A stretch of 64,000 bases of DNA from Cytobacillus sp. FSL H8-0458 (lineage in GTDB: Bacteria; Bacillota; Bacilli; Bacillales; Cytobacillaceae), in contig NZ_JBBOBR010000002.1 of NCBI RefSeq assembly GCF_038002165.1, positions 186,001 through 250,000 on the forward strand. The letters run 5' to 3'. Shown here piece after piece: positions 1 through 12,189 of this stretch. The first letter of the stretch is position 1, and every line of letters begins with the position of its first letter. The position numbers and the translations under genes were made by a program. The notes under the pieces were generated by a model that saw only the letters and a list, made by a program, of their open reading frames with translations, ran no database searches and had not been told where the DNA came from.

Positions 1-2307
<2,307 letters not shown>

Positions 2308-3492
2308 TTATTTTTCGTTTAAAGCAACTACGCCAGGCAATGCTTTTCCTTCCATAAACTCAAGGGAAGCGCCGCCGCCTGTTGAGATATGGCTCATGCG
2401 GTCAGCAAGGTGGAATTTTTCAACTGCAGCTGCAGAATCTCCGCCGCCAATGACTGAATATGTATCGTTTGCTTCTGCTAAAGCCTCAGCCACTGCTCTT
2501 GTGCCGCCTGCAAATTTATTCAATTCGAAGACACCCATTGGTCCGTTCCAGATGACAAGCTTTGAATTTTGGATTACATCACTGTAGATATCGCGCGTTT
2601 TAGGTCCGATATCAAGTGCTTCCCAGTCAGAAGGGATTTCTTCGATTGCTACTGTTTTAATATTGGCTTCTTCAGAAAAATCGTCTGCTACCACGACATC
2701 AACTGGCATGTAGAAGTTTACGCCCTTTTCTTTCGCTTTTTTCATAAACGACTTTGCAAGATCAATTTTATCTTCTTCCAGAAGTGATTTTCCTACTTCA
2801 TGGCCGTTTGCTTTTACAAATGTATACGCCAGCCCTCCGCCAATGATCAGGTTGTCTACCTTTTCAAGAAGGTTTTCAATTACACCAATCTTATCTTTCA
2901 CCTTTGCACCGCCGATAATAGCTGTAAATGGGCGTTCAGGATTTGAAAGAGCTTTTCCAAGTACATCAAGTTCTTTTTCCATTAAGAGTCCTGATACGGC
3001 AGGAAGATGCTGAGCAATCCCTTCCGTTGAAGCATGGGCACGGTGTGCTGCTCCGAATGCATCATTTACATAAACATCTGCAAGCTCTGCAAATGCCTTT
3101 GCTAGCTCAGGATCATTCTTTTCCTCGCCTGAATAGAAACGCACGTTTTCAAGAAGCAGAACATCTCCTTCACTTAACGTGTCAACCATAGCTTTTACAG
3201 AATCACCATATGCTTCATCCGCCTTCTTCACCTCTTTGCCAAGAAGCTCGGACAAACGCTTTGCTACTGGTGTTAAACGCAATTCTTCAACAAAGGAACC
3301 CTTCGGACGGCCCAAATGGCTGGCTAAAATCACTTTTGCACCCTGGTTCATCAAGTATTCAATCGTTGGAAGAGCTGCTTTGATGCGAGTTTCATCTGTT
3401 ACTTGTCCCTCTTTCATCGGAACGTTGAAATCAACCCGGCAGAAAACACGCTTACCTTTTAACTCCACATCTTTAACGCTTTTTTTGTTCAT
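2308..3492 (-). CDS. pgk: Phosphoglycerate kinase
   Basis: Transfers the acyl phosphate of 1,3-bisphosphoglycerate to ADP. The 394 residues match the monomeric bacterial enzyme. Visible motifs are the signature [15 protein letters not shown] at the N-terminus, HLGRPKG, the nucleotide-binding [20 protein letters not shown] and the C-terminal [12 protein letters not shown] with STGGGASLE. The ATG at 3492 follows an AAGGAGG ribosome site. gapA lies 258 bases upstream, with a hairpin in the gap that may adjust the relative amount of gapA and pgk mRNA. No anomalies were seen. Confidence 0.98.
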   Translation of the reverse strand: MNKKSVKDVELKGKRVFCRVDFNVPMKEGQVTDETRIKAALPTIEYLMNQGAKVILASHLGRPKGSFVEELRLTPVAKRLSELLGKEVKKADEAYGDSVKAMVDTLSEGDVLLLENVRFYSGEEKNDPELAKAFAELADVYVNDAFGAAHRAHASTEGIAQHLPAVSGLLMEKELDVLGKALSNPERPFTAIIGGAKVKDKIGVIENLLEKVDNLIIGGGLAYTFVKANGHEVGKSLLEEDKIDLAKSFMKKAKEKGVNFYMPVDVVVADDFSEEANIKTVAIEEIPSDWEALDIGPKTRDIYSDVIQNSKLVIWNGPMGVFELNKFAGGTRAVAEALAEANDTYSVIGGGDSAAAVEKFHLADRMSHISTGGGASLEFMEGKALPGVVALNEK

Positions 3493-3515
3493 AGCAAAAG
3501 GACCTCCTTACCAGG

Positions 3516-3580
3516 AAAAGCGGGAGCACCTTGCCTGACGGCTCATAGACTCAAGCCTCCAGGTTCCGGAGCTAAGCACC
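3516..3580. repeat. Degenerate AAAAGCGGAAGCGCC-type intergenic element
   Basis: The stretch starts AAAAGCGGGAGCACC and ends GGAGCTAAGCA. These are diverged versions of the ends of the 180-bp element at 39484-39663 (AAAAGCGGAAGCGCC ... GGAGCTAGACA). It lies in the leader of pgk, between the gapA-pgk hairpin and the pgk ribosome site. I read it as an old, shortened copy of that element. Confidence 0.5.
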
Positions 3581-3610
3581 ATCCCAGTTAAATAGTTTTA
3601 CTTAAAACAA

Positions 3611-3641
3611 AAGGGAGAGGGAATGTTTCCCTGCTCCCCTT
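3611..3641 (-). terminator. Attenuating hairpin between gapA and pgk
   Basis: On the minus strand AGGGGAGCAGGGAA pairs with TTCCCTCTCCCTT around a three-base loop, followed by TTTTGTTTT. It looks like a rho-independent terminator or partial terminator inside the glycolytic operon. It could let gapA be transcribed at higher level than pgk, as is known for this operon in Bacillus, where the mRNA is also processed. Confidence 0.7.
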
Positions 3642-3750
3642 TTTCCCTTATCCATTATAGACGCTAGCGAATTGAATATCCAACAAGATGAGGAGTTTTT
3701 TCAGAGAAAAAATTCAGCTTGTGAATGCTTCGCAAAACGAATATTTTTGA

Positions 3751-4803
<1,053 letters not shown>

Positions 4804-5826
4804 TTACCCTTTTATCAACTGTTTTGCTGCACCTTCGTCTGTCACTAGTATGGTAGAGGATGGTGCCCGTTTCATATATGCAGCGATGGCCTTAGCCTTT
4901 GTGGAGCCGCCTGCCACTGCAATAACATGTTCAATTTGTGATAGGTCATCCAGCTGAAGGCCGATGGTCTGAACCTTATGTACAACCTCTCCGCCTTCGT
5001 TGAAGTAATAGCCAAATGATTCACCGACTGCTTTGGCTTGCTTGATTTTAACTAAATCTTTTTCACTGGTTTTGCGGCGTTCCGCCATTGTTATAGCGTC
5101 CCCAATCCCGTGCAAAACCATGCTTGCCGATTTGATCTGGGTGATTACTTCTTTAATATTGGGTTCTTTAATAATGCTTTCATACATCTCCCTGCTTACC
5201 TGGTCCGGCACATACAGGACACGGTGCCTGGAATCAGTATGATCAGCCATTTTCGCACATATGGTGTTAGCCTGGTTTTTAACATCTTCTCCTATACCGC
5301 CACGTGCCGGCACAAACAGCCAATCGCGGTCAGCAAGATCAGGAGTAAGCATCTCCGCTACGGCTGCCATTGTGGATCCGCCGGTAACTGCGATGATATT
5401 TTTTCCTTTGAGCCTTGATTTCATACACATTGCTGTGGCTCTGCCAAGCTCCTGCTTCACCCATGGAGATTCATCGCTGTTTCCGGAAACAATGATCGCC
5501 TGGCGAATGCCAAGCTTTCGGGATAATTGCTGCTCCATTACGGCTATACCCGAAATATCCCTCATTATGCCTTCAAGAGCTTCGAGTAATTCTTTGCCAT
5601 CGGAAGAAAGACTCATGCCTGTACTAGAAATACGGATCAGGTTCTGGTCTTTTAAGAATTCAACCTCACTTCTCAGCACTCTTTCCGTCAAGCCCAAACT
5701 AACTGCAAGGCTTCTTCTTCCAACCGGCTCCATCAGCCCTATGTAATGAAGAATCCCATAGCGCTTCTGCATAACCGCAAGCATATCAGGCAATAATCTT
5801 TTTTGAATATCTATTAGTGAGTACAT
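4804..5826 (-). CDS. cggR: Central glycolytic genes regulator, SorC family
   Basis: Transcriptional repressor of the gapA operon, relieved by fructose 1,6-bisphosphate in the Bacillus homologue. The 340 residues equal the length I recall for B. subtilis CggR. The N-terminal winged helix contains EPVGRRSLAVSLGLTERVLR, and the rest is the sugar-binding domain with VTGGSTMAAVAEM, PARGGIGED and VAGGSTKAKAIAAY. I use the ATG at 5826, which has AAGGAG upstream. The earlier ATG at 5856 abuts the operator and has no ribosome site. The gene precedes gapA by 45 bases and its own leader holds the operator, so it is autoregulated. Confidence 0.96.
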   Translation of the reverse strand: MYSLIDIQKRLLPDMLAVMQKRYGILHYIGLMEPVGRRSLAVSLGLTERVLRSEVEFLKDQNLIRISSTGMSLSSDGKELLEALEGIMRDISGIAVMEQQLSRKLGIRQAIIVSGNSDESPWVKQELGRATAMCMKSRLKGKNIIAVTGGSTMAAVAEMLTPDLADRDWLFVPARGGIGEDVKNQANTICAKMADHTDSRHRVLYVPDQVSREMYESIIKEPNIKEVITQIKSASMVLHGIGDAITMAERRKTSEKDLVKIKQAKAVGESFGYYFNEGGEVVHKVQTIGLQLDDLSQIEHVIAVAGGSTKAKAIAAYMKRAPSSTILVTDEGAAKQLIKG

Positions 5827-5851
5827 CCGGAAAGCTCCTTCATCATATGTG

Positions 5852-5887
5852 GTCATTTTTTGTCCCGCATAGACATATTATGTCCCA
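5852..5887 (-). promoter_or_regulatory. CggR operator, two tandem half sites
   Basis: On the minus strand the order is TGGGAC, 6 bases, TGTC, 4 bases, CGGGAC, 6 bases, TGAC. This is the geometry I know for the B. subtilis CggR operator (CGGGAC-N6-TGTC-N4-CGGGAC-N6-TGTC), with one base changed in the first CGGGAC and one in the last TGTC. It lies between the proposed start point and the cggR ribosome site, as expected for road-block repression. Confidence 0.93.
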
Positions 5888-5895
5888 CTTACCGT

Positions 5896-5937
5896 AAAAA
5901 AAATCACCCTTGCTTCTCCTCAATAATAGCAAGAGTG
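5896..5937 (-). terminator. Rho-independent terminator after the glutaredoxin-like gene
   Basis: On the minus strand CACTCTTGC pairs with GCAAGGGTG around a 15-base loop, followed by eight T after one A. It ends the sigL/glutaredoxin transcript. The loop contains the -10 element of the next promoter. Confidence 0.8.
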
Positions 5938-5951
5938 AGTATTGAAATCAA
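5923..5951 (-). promoter_or_regulatory. Sigma-A promoter of the cggR-gapA operon
   Basis: TTGATT, a 17-base spacer and TATTAT are read on the minus strand. The predicted start is near 5916, about 30 bases upstream of the CggR operator. The promoter lies inside the upstream gene's terminator hairpin. The elements are good, but the start site is inferred. Confidence 0.65.
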
Positions 5952-5961
5952 CAGATAAAAC

Positions 5962-6210
5962 TCAGTTTTTTTCTGTAAGCGCTTCACCTACTGTAATGGG
6001 GTCAATATGCCCGAACTGCACTTCATGCCCATCAATTTCAACAACCGGAATCATGAGTCCGTACCTCTCAGTCAGTTCATCGCTCTCATCAATATCTTTT
6101 TCAATTAAATTAAATTCATATTCTTTCTTTAATTCCACTAACACACTTTTAGCTTTATCACACAGCGGGCATCTGCTGCGTGTATAAAACACTAGCTCTG
6201 GCTGTTTCAA
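5962..6210 (-). CDS. Glutaredoxin-like thioredoxin-fold protein
   Basis: A small 82-residue cytoplasmic protein with the pattern YTRSRCPLCDKAK near the N-terminus, a CxxC redox motif at the start of the first helix. It is followed by the cis-proline region MIPVVEIDGHEV typical of glutaredoxin/DUF836 proteins. It lies 17 bases after sigL and before cggR, an arrangement I recall in other Bacillaceae. The substrate is unknown; a general thiol-disulfide role is the family expectation. Its transcript ends at the hairpin at 5896-5937. Confidence 0.88.
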   Translation of the reverse strand: MKQPELVFYTRSRCPLCDKAKSVLVELKKEYEFNLIEKDIDESDELTERYGLMIPVVEIDGHEVQFGHIDPITVGEALTEKN

Positions 6211-6227
6211 TCAGCAAATCTCCTTTG

Positions 6228-7559
6228 TCAGTCATACCTTTTCCGTTTGGATGATGACGGGATGCCAAGCTGATCCCGATATTTTGCAATCGTCCTTCTG
6301 CTGACAACCATCCCCTCATTTTCCTTAAGCAGCTTCACAAGCTCCTGATCGGATAAAGGCTTTTGTTTATTTTCTTTTTCTATCATTTTACTAATAATCG
6401 TCTTAACCTGCTGTGATGACGTATTCTCTTCAGAAGTCGTTTTGATCGTGCTGGAGAAGAACGATCTCAGTTCATACGTGCCAAATGGTGTTTGCGCATA
6501 TTTTTCCCGGACAGCCCTGCTCACTGTTGATTCATGAATGTCGAGTTCATCTGATATTTCCTTCATCGTCATCGGCTTCAGATGTGCAGGCCCTTTTATG
6601 AAAAAGTCCTGCTGCTTTTCAACGATTTTAAGAGTCACATTTGCTAGAGTCTCTTTCCTTTGCTCGATGCTTCTTATAATCCATTGATAATCCTGCTGCT
6701 TTTCCTGCAGGAAGCGGCTGACATTTCGATCACCACTAGCCGAGAACTTTTTATAATAAGGTTCATTAAAACTGATTTTTGGAAGCACTTCATCAAACAC
6801 ACTTACGGAAAAAGAGCTGCCATCCCACTGAATAATCACGTCCGGTGTTATATAAGCGGATTTTTCATTCTGGAAAGATGAAGCCGGCCTTGGATTCAAG
6901 GTCTGCACAAGGTCGAATACTGCCTGTATGTCCTTGAGCTCCACACCGAGATTTTTTGCGATTTCTTTCCATTTCTTCTCAGCAAAAAGGGTAAAGTATT
7001 CATCTATAATGATTTCAGCCAGTTCATTTTCTTCCGGCAATCTCTTAATCTGCAGGGAAAGGCACTCCTGAAGATTCCTTGCGCCAACGCCTGCAGGCTC
7101 GAGATCCTGCAGCTCTTCAAGCATCTGCTCGGCTTTCTCAAGGGGCATCTTAAGAGCATCGGCTGACGCCTTTAGATCCGCGCGGAAGTAACCGTTTTCA
7201 TCAAGACTGTCAATAAGATGCTCAATCACTTTTTGTTCATCCCTGTTTAATTTCAAATGAAGCTGCGATTTCAAGTATTCACCAAGCAGCATTGTTTTTC
7301 CGCAGCCAATCTGCTCGATCCAATTTATTTTATCTTTTTCGGCTTTTATCCTTGTCGGTTTGACACGGTCATAACGGGGATCCATCGTCTGGACATGACC
7401 GGACTCTACTTTTAAAAGGGGATTTTCAAGCGCCTTGCTTTCCAGGAAAGCAGAAAGCTCCTGTGTGCTGTATTGCAGAAGGGCAATCGCCTGCGTCAGC
7501 TCCTGTGTCATTGTTAATTTCATTGTCTGCTGCTGCCATAACCCAGCTTTCAAATTCAT
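6228..7559 (-). CDS. sigL: RNA polymerase sigma-54 factor
   Basis: Sigma-54 directs RNA polymerase to -24/-12 promoters and needs an AAA+ activator. The 443-residue protein has the Q-rich region I near the start (LWQQQTMKLTMTQELTQAIALLQ), the core-binding region, the HTH, and the C-terminal RpoN box ARRTIAKYRDQLGI-like stretch, here SRRTIAKYRDQLGIPSS. The ATG at 7559 has GGGGGAA upstream. The alternative ATG at 7625 only adds a tail unlike the family. This factor should transcribe the two -24/-12 promoters found at 23292-23309 and 25101-25118 in this window. Confidence 0.96.
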   Translation of the reverse strand: MNLKAGLWQQQTMKLTMTQELTQAIALLQYSTQELSAFLESKALENPLLKVESGHVQTMDPRYDRVKPTRIKAEKDKINWIEQIGCGKTMLLGEYLKSQLHLKLNRDEQKVIEHLIDSLDENGYFRADLKASADALKMPLEKAEQMLEELQDLEPAGVGARNLQECLSLQIKRLPEENELAEIIIDEYFTLFAEKKWKEIAKNLGVELKDIQAVFDLVQTLNPRPASSFQNEKSAYITPDVIIQWDGSSFSVSVFDEVLPKISFNEPYYKKFSASGDRNVSRFLQEKQQDYQWIIRSIEQRKETLANVTLKIVEKQQDFFIKGPAHLKPMTMKEISDELDIHESTVSRAVREKYAQTPFGTYELRSFFSSTIKTTSEENTSSQQVKTIISKMIEKENKQKPLSDQELVKLLKENEGMVVSRRTIAKYRDQLGIPSSSKRKRYD

Positions 7560-7758
7560 CGTACATTCCCCCTGTCCCCATTTTACAATATTCACGGCAA
7601 ATGTTGTATGGAAATATCCTGGCAATCGCCAATCGCACCGGCATTCTTTCTGAATACTTCACAATATGCATGGCAGAGGGAAGAATATTCATTTTTCATG
7701 GTGAAACCTGCGGATTTACTAGGATTTTTTTAACTTCAGGCTTAAATTTAGGAAGTTT

Positions 7759-7862
7759 TTCAGATTTTATTTGCGAACAGAGGAATTTTATTTGCGGATA
7801 AGGCCCATTTACTTTCGGATAAATTTTTTTATGTACGTATAGGCTGGATTTATTTGCGGATA
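7759..7862. repeat. Degenerate tandem array with a 21-base period
   Basis: Five consecutive units end at 7779, 7800, 7821, 7841 and 7862, with lengths 21, 21, 21, 20 and 21. Most end in ATTTTATTTGCGGATA or a close variant (ATTTGCGAACA, ACTTTCGGATA, ATGTACGTATA, ATTTATTTGCGGATA). The array fills the gap between the tRNA-Arg terminator and the sigL start region, and no gene is visible here. The ORF that spans it runs through a tRNA and is rejected. The function is unknown. Confidence 0.75.
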
Positions 7863-7873
7863 GCATAAAAAGT

Positions 7874-7907
7874 AAAAACTCCCTGTCCATATCAGACAAG
7901 GAGTTTT
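7874..7907 (-). terminator. Terminator of the tRNA-Arg transcript
   Basis: AAAACTCCTTGTC pairs with GACAGGGAGTTTT on the minus strand with a run of T, starting six bases after the tRNA 3' end. Confidence 0.9.
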
Positions 7908-7912
7908 GGCAG

Positions 7913-7984
7913 CGCCCTCGGCAGGAATCGAACCCACATCTTAAGAACCGGAATCTCACGTGCTATCCGTTGCACCACGAGGGC
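7913..7984 (-). tRNA. tRNA-Arg, anticodon CCG
   Basis: The minus strand folds into a cloverleaf. The acceptor stem GCCCTCG pairs with CGAGGGC, with discriminator G. The D arm is GTGC/GCAC, the anticodon loop TTCCGGT gives CCG, and the T arm contains GGGTTCGATTCC. No CCA is encoded. It decodes the arginine codon CGG and has its own terminator. Confidence 0.96.
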
Positions 7985-8073
7985 ATAGATCAAATTAATT
8001 AGCTGACCAAGCGCTCAGCCGCTACGATAACTAATTATATGCTATGTTTATTCACTTTGCAAGCCTCCTTTTA

Positions 8074-8099
8074 GTTTTAAAAATCGAAACAATGGGTAT
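8074..8099 (+). promoter_or_regulatory. Sigma-B-type promoter upstream of clpP
   Basis: GTTTTA, a 14-base spacer and GGGTAT match the sigma-B consensus GTTTAA-N12-14-GGGTAT with one change. B. subtilis clpP is known to have both a sigma-B and a sigma-A promoter, which supports the call. The stretch 7985-8290 holds no gene. Confidence 0.75.
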
Positions 8100-8167
8100 C
8101 ATGGAATGAGATAGCTCAGCATAGAAAAAAGTGTCGAACGAATCAGGGGCTATTTCCATGCGATTCG

Positions 8168-8197
8168 TTTGACCTTAATTGACCATCAGTGTATCAT
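8168..8197 (+). promoter_or_regulatory. CtsR operator overlapping the sigma-A promoter of clpP
   Basis: The minus strand of 8168-8184 reads GGTCAATTAAGGTCAAA, matching the CtsR heptad repeat (A/G)GTCAAA-NAN-(A/G)GTCAAA with one mismatch. The plus strand has -35 TTGACC at 8169-8174, a 17-base spacer and -10 TATCAT at 8192-8197. CtsR bound here would cover the -35 element, giving heat-shock class III control. Just upstream, CGAACGAATC and GATTCGTTTG form an inverted repeat at about 8144-8171. Confidence 0.9.
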
Positions 8198-8290
8198 GAT
8201 AATACATAGGAGTTAAAAAATTTTCTTTACTTGGAAGAACATGCTTGTTCATCATGTATGTTGACCTTATCTTGAAGGAGGAATTGGAAA

Positions 8291-8896
8291 ATGAACTTAA
8301 TCCCTACAGTTATTGAACAAACAAATCGCGGGGAGCGCGCTTATGATATTTATTCCCGCCTTTTAAAAGACCGCATCATTATGCTCGGAAGCGCAATTGA
8401 TGATAATGTGGCAAACTCCATTGTTGCCCAGCTGTTATTCCTTGAAGCAGAAAACCCTGAAAAGGACATTTCCATTTACATTAATAGCCCGGGCGGAAGC
8501 ATTACAGCTGGTATGGCTATTTATGATACGATGCAATTCATCAAGCCAAAGGTGCAAACCATTTGTATCGGTATGGCTGCATCCATGGGTGCATTCCTTC
8601 TTGCAGCAGGTGAAAAAGGAAAGCGTTTTGCTCTTCCAAACGCTGAGGTTATGATTCACCAGCCACTTGGCGGTGCACAGGGACAGGCGACTGAAATTGA
8701 AATCGCTGCAAAGCGCATTCTTTTCCTACGCGAAAAATTAAACACGATCCTTTCAGAGCGTACTGGACAGCCGCTTGAAGTGATTGCAAAAGACACAGAC
8801 CGCGATAACTTTATGACAGCTGAACGAGCTCTTGAATACGGTTTGGTTGACCAAATTATTTCCAGAAACTCTCTAGATGAGAAGAAGGATAATTAA
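8291..8896 (+). CDS. clpP: ATP-dependent Clp protease proteolytic subunit
   Basis: Serine peptidase core of the ClpCP, ClpEP and ClpXP machines. The 201 residues are normal. The catalytic triad can be counted: Ser98 in GMAASMGA, His123 in MIHQP and Asp172 in DTDRDNF. The ATG follows GAAGGAGGAATT. It stands alone between its heat-shock promoter region and a strong bidirectional terminator. Control by CtsR and by general stress sigma-B is expected from the upstream sites. Confidence 0.98.
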   Translation: MNLIPTVIEQTNRGERAYDIYSRLLKDRIIMLGSAIDDNVANSIVAQLLFLEAENPEKDISIYINSPGGSITAGMAIYDTMQFIKPKVQTICIGMAASMGAFLLAAGEKGKRFALPNAEVMIHQPLGGAQGQATEIEIAAKRILFLREKLNTILSERTGQPLEVIAKDTDRDNFMTAERALEYGLVDQIISRNSLDEKKDN

Positions 8897-8905
8897 AAGA
8901 CATAA

Positions 8906-8940
8906 AAAACAACTCGCATCTTCCCGATGCGAGTTGTTTT
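8906..8940. terminator. Bidirectional terminator between clpP and crh
   Basis: AAAACAACTCGCATC pairs with GATGCGAGTTGTTTT and is A-rich before and T-rich after, so it can end both the clpP (+) and crh (-) transcripts. The crh stop codon starts inside its outer arm. Confidence 0.9.
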
Positions 8941-9196
8941 AGTTTTCCTTCTGAATATAATTTGCCAGCGCTTCGAGAGCTTCGTTTTCGTCGTTCCCCT
9001 CAGCCTTCAGGGTAATGACTGATCCTGAGCTTACGGCCAGGCTCATTAGCCCCATAATGCTTTTCGCATTTACCTTCTTTCCATCCTTCTCCAGGAAAAT
9101 ATCCGATGAGAACCGATTGGCCTCTTGTACAAACAATGCTGCCGGACGGGCCTGCAATCCTGTCTTCAGCTTAACTTCTACCTGTTTTTCTGCCAT
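8939..9196 (-). CDS. crh: Catabolite repression HPr-like protein Crh
   Basis: An HPr paralogue that, when phosphorylated on Ser46 by HPr kinase, acts as CcpA corepressor. The 85 residues carry LQARPAA where HPr has a phosphorylatable His15. The Gln at this site marks Crh rather than HPr. The regulatory serine is in NAKSIMGL. The ATG at 9196 has GGAGGAGA upstream; the longer frame from 9274 runs into whiA and is not used. It is the last gene of the nudix-rapZ-yvcK-whiA-crh operon. Its kinase, hprK, is at 36823-37758. Confidence 0.96.
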   Translation of the reverse strand: MAEKQVEVKLKTGLQARPAALFVQEANRFSSDIFLEKDGKKVNAKSIMGLMSLAVSSGSVITLKAEGNDENEALEALANYIQKEN

Positions 9197-9236
9197 TGTA
9201 TATCTCCTCCCTGCTGATGCCTCTGTCAGCGAGCAT

Positions 9237-10175
9237 CTATGGTGCTCCTGCTCTGAGTTTCTCAGCGATTTCATCTATTTTTCTTAATCGGTGATTAATG
9301 CCTGATTTGCTGATATTTCCGCCTGAGACCATTTCCCCAAGCTCCTTTAAGGTGACATCCTGGTATGCTACACGCAATTCAGCTATTTCCCTCAGTTTGT
9401 CAGGCAGAACCTGAAGCCCGACAGTCTGGTCAATAAACCGGATATTCTCCACTTGACGCAAGGCCGCCCCGATTGTTTTGTTTAAGTTCGCTGTTTCACA
9501 ATTCACGAGTCTATTGACCGAGTTTCTCATATCACGAACAATCCGGATGTCTTCAAATCGGAGCAGGGATGCATGTGCCCCGATAATATTCAGGAACTCC
9601 GTTATTTTTTCGGCTTCCTTTAAGTACGTGATATAGCCTTTTTTCCGTTCAAGCGTTTTGCTGTTCAGCCCGAACGTATTCATCAGTTCACAAAGGGAGT
9701 CGTTATGCTCCTTGTAAAGTGAAGCGATCTCGAGATGATAGGAAGAGGTTTCCGGATTATTAACCGATCCCCCGGCAAGGAATGCACCGCGCAGATAAGA
9801 ACGCTTACAGCATTTCTTTTTTATGAGCTCTTTGGAGATATCGTGTGTAAATACGAATCCCTCACTTAAAATTTTCAGGTCATCAAGAATCATGCTGGCC
9901 TGTTCCGACAGCCTGACAATATATACATTGTTCTTCTTCAGCCGCATTTTTTTCCGGACCAGCAGCTCGACCTGAACGCTGTAATTCCTTTTAATCAGTG
10001 TGTAAATCCTTCTTGCAATGGCTGCATTCTCCGTCTGAATATCTACGATCAATTTCCGGCTGGAAAAAGAAAGTGAACCATTCATCCGGATCAAGGCGGA
10101 CAATTCCGCTTTGCCGCAGCAGTCTTTTAATTCCAGGTTCGTCAATTCTTTTTTCGTTTCCGAAGCGAAAGACAT
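9237..10175 (-). CDS. whiA: DNA-binding protein WhiA
   Basis: Conserved Gram-positive protein that combines an N-terminal homing-endonuclease (LAGLIDADG)-like domain without nuclease function and a C-terminal HTH. In Streptomyces it is a sporulation regulator; in Bacillus it affects division and chromosome segregation. The 312 residues show [15 protein letters not shown] at the N-terminus, [14 protein letters not shown] in the middle and [20 protein letters not shown] in the C-terminal HTH. It lies between yvcK and crh, 119 bases after yvcK. Confidence 0.95.
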   Translation of the reverse strand: MSFASETKKELTNLELKDCCGKAELSALIRMNGSLSFSSRKLIVDIQTENAAIARRIYTLIKRNYSVQVELLVRKKMRLKKNNVYIVRLSEQASMILDDLKILSEGFVFTHDISKELIKKKCCKRSYLRGAFLAGGSVNNPETSSYHLEIASLYKEHNDSLCELMNTFGLNSKTLERKKGYITYLKEAEKITEFLNIIGAHASLLRFEDIRIVRDMRNSVNRLVNCETANLNKTIGAALRQVENIRFIDQTVGLQVLPDKLREIAELRVAYQDVTLKELGEMVSGGNISKSGINHRLRKIDEIAEKLRAGAP

Positions 10176-10294
10176 CCCTTCACCCCCTATCCGTAAAAGT
10201 GCTAAGCCAGAGACATATAAAAAGATATTCTTCGCTGAGCAAACGTATGCACAGTTTATTTTTTTACTGTCAAAAGCCCTTTTACATCTTTATA

Positions 10295-11272
10295 TTACGC
10301 GTTAAAACGCCTATTGGTTTCATGTAAAATTAAATTATAAAGCATTTGGGCAACTTCTTTTGTATCATGGCGAATGATCCCGCCTTCGTGGCTGACAATT
10401 TCACCGTGCATAATATCAAGGCCCAATTCCGCAAGAGCACCTGTATCATACACAACAGGCCTTGCCATTTCCTCGCTGTACCGCTCCTGAATATGGGCAG
10501 GGATTTCTTCATTATTTACCAGGATGGTATTGATAAAAGCACAGCTCATATGATCATACAGTGCTTTTACATGATCGCTTGCTGTATAATCGAGCGTCTC
10601 GCCTGCCTGTGTCATTAAATTGCATATATACACCTTTTTGGCTTTCGAATGACAGACTTCCCTTCCCAGCTTAGGAACAAGCAGATTCGGAAGAATACTG
10701 GTATATAAACTTCCAGGTCCAATAATGATCATATCAGCCTGTCTGATTGCCTGCAGTGATTCAGGCAGGGCTTTAATATTTTTAGGAGTTAAAAACACCC
10801 GCTTAATTTTTTTGCCGGAATAAGGAATCTTTGATTCTCCCGATACGATGGTCCCGTCTTCCATTTCAGCATGAAGGACCACACTCTGGTTTGCAGCCGG
10901 CAGCACCTTTCCCCTTACATTCAACACCTTGCTCATTTCCTGAATCGCATGAACAAAGTTTCCTGTAATCGAGGTCATTGCCGCGAGAATTAAATTGCCA
11001 AGCGAGTGCCCGGACAATTCATTTGATGTCGCAAAGCGGTGCTGGAACATCTCCTCAATGAGCGGCTCTACGTCTGAAAGAGCAGCCAGCACATTGCGGA
11101 TGTCTCCGGGCGGCGGGATATGAAGGTCATTGCGCAATCTTCCTGAGCTGCCGCCATCATCGGCTACTGTCACAATGGCAGTAATATCAACTGGGTACTG
11201 CTTCAGTCCCCTTAAGAGGACAGGCAGCCCCGTTCCTCCGCCGATGATGACGATTCTTGGCTGTCGGTTCAT
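10295..11272 (-). CDS. yvcK: Gluconeogenesis factor YvcK, 2-phospho-L-lactate transferase-like
   Basis: A UDP-sugar-binding regulator needed for growth on gluconeogenic carbon and for cell shape in Bacillus. The 325 residues begin with the nucleotide-binding [16 protein letters not shown], followed by [14 protein letters not shown] and [10 protein letters not shown], and later [16 protein letters not shown]. Its start overlaps the rapZ stop by four bases (ATGA), typical of this operon. Confidence 0.95.
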   Translation of the reverse strand: MNRQPRIVIIGGGTGLPVLLRGLKQYPVDITAIVTVADDGGSSGRLRNDLHIPPPGDIRNVLAALSDVEPLIEEMFQHRFATSNELSGHSLGNLILAAMTSITGNFVHAIQEMSKVLNVRGKVLPAANQSVVLHAEMEDGTIVSGESKIPYSGKKIKRVFLTPKNIKALPESLQAIRQADMIIIGPGSLYTSILPNLLVPKLGREVCHSKAKKVYICNLMTQAGETLDYTASDHVKALYDHMSCAFINTILVNNEEIPAHIQERYSEEMARPVVYDTGALAELGLDIMHGEIVSHEGGIIRHDTKEVAQMLYNLILHETNRRFNA

Positions 11273-12162
11273 TTGATGTTTTCCTTTCTCCTGTCGATGT
11301 CACGGTGGGTAATTGCCGTATTGTAATCCTTGCTGAAGTAGTCTGCAATATATTCCGTCAGCGCTACCGAACGGTGCTGGCCTCCCGTACATCCAATTGC
11401 CACCACCAATTGAGCCTTCCCTTCCCGCTTATAATGCGGAAGCATAAAGCTCAGCAGCTCCGTAACCTTCTCAAGAAATTTACTGGTTTCAGTCCATTTC
11501 AGCACATAGCCTGATACCTCTTCATCTAATCCTGTCTTCGGCCTCATATGCTCAATATAATGGGGATTCGGAAGGAACCGGACATCGAAAACCAGGTCGG
11601 CATCAATGGGAATGCCATGCTTAAAGCCAAAAGACATGACGTTAACCGTAAATATGGTTTTTTTATTCAATGAGAATTCCGTAAGAATTTTCTCGCGCAA
11701 TTCCCTCGGTTTCATTTGTGACGTATTATAAATCAGCCGGGCCCTGCCTTTTAGTTCCTCGAGCAGCTCCCGCTCAAGCTTGATGCCTTCAAGAGGCAAT
11801 CCTGATGGTGCAAGGGGATGGAATCGTCTTGTTTCTTTATATCTTCTGACGAGTGTCGAATCATCCGCATCAAGATATAAAATCTGCGGAGAGACCCAGG
11901 ATGTCTCCGACAATTCATCGAGCGCTTTAAACAGGTGATCAAAAAACTCTCGGCCGCGCAAATCCATCACCAATGCCACCTTATTCATCTTATTCCCGGA
12001 TTCCTTCATAAGTTCAAGGAATTTAGGAAGCAGCGTCGGCGGCAAATTGTCTACACAGAAGAAGCCAAGATCTTCAAAGCTTTGGATAGCTACTGTTTTC
12101 CCTGCCCCTGACATACCCGTAATAATCACCATTTGAGTATCATTAACTGCACCCGTACTCAT
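11269..12162 (-). CDS. rapZ: RNase adapter/nucleotide-binding protein RapZ (YvcJ)
   Basis: P-loop protein of the RapZ family. The E. coli member controls GlmZ/GlmS turnover. The Bacillus member binds and hydrolyses GTP, and its RNA role is less clear. The 297 residues contain Walker A GMSGAGKT at about 17-24, VDNLPP, and the conserved C-terminal [17 protein letters not shown]. Start-stop overlap with yvcK suggests translational coupling. Confidence 0.95.
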   Translation of the reverse strand: MSTGAVNDTQMVIITGMSGAGKTVAIQSFEDLGFFCVDNLPPTLLPKFLELMKESGNKMNKVALVMDLRGREFFDHLFKALDELSETSWVSPQILYLDADDSTLVRRYKETRRFHPLAPSGLPLEGIKLERELLEELKGRARLIYNTSQMKPRELREKILTEFSLNKKTIFTVNVMSFGFKHGIPIDADLVFDVRFLPNPHYIEHMRPKTGLDEEVSGYVLKWTETSKFLEKVTELLSFMLPHYKREGKAQLVVAIGCTGGQHRSVALTEYIADYFSKDYNTAITHRDIDRRKENIK

Positions 12163-12189
12163 TTTTATTTCCCCCTGTATCTGTCAAAT

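Noticed and set aside
7696..7959. An 87-codon frame on the minus strand near tRNA-Arg
   Set aside because: It reads through most of the tRNA and its terminator and the 21-base repeat array, has no ribosome site and no family-like features.
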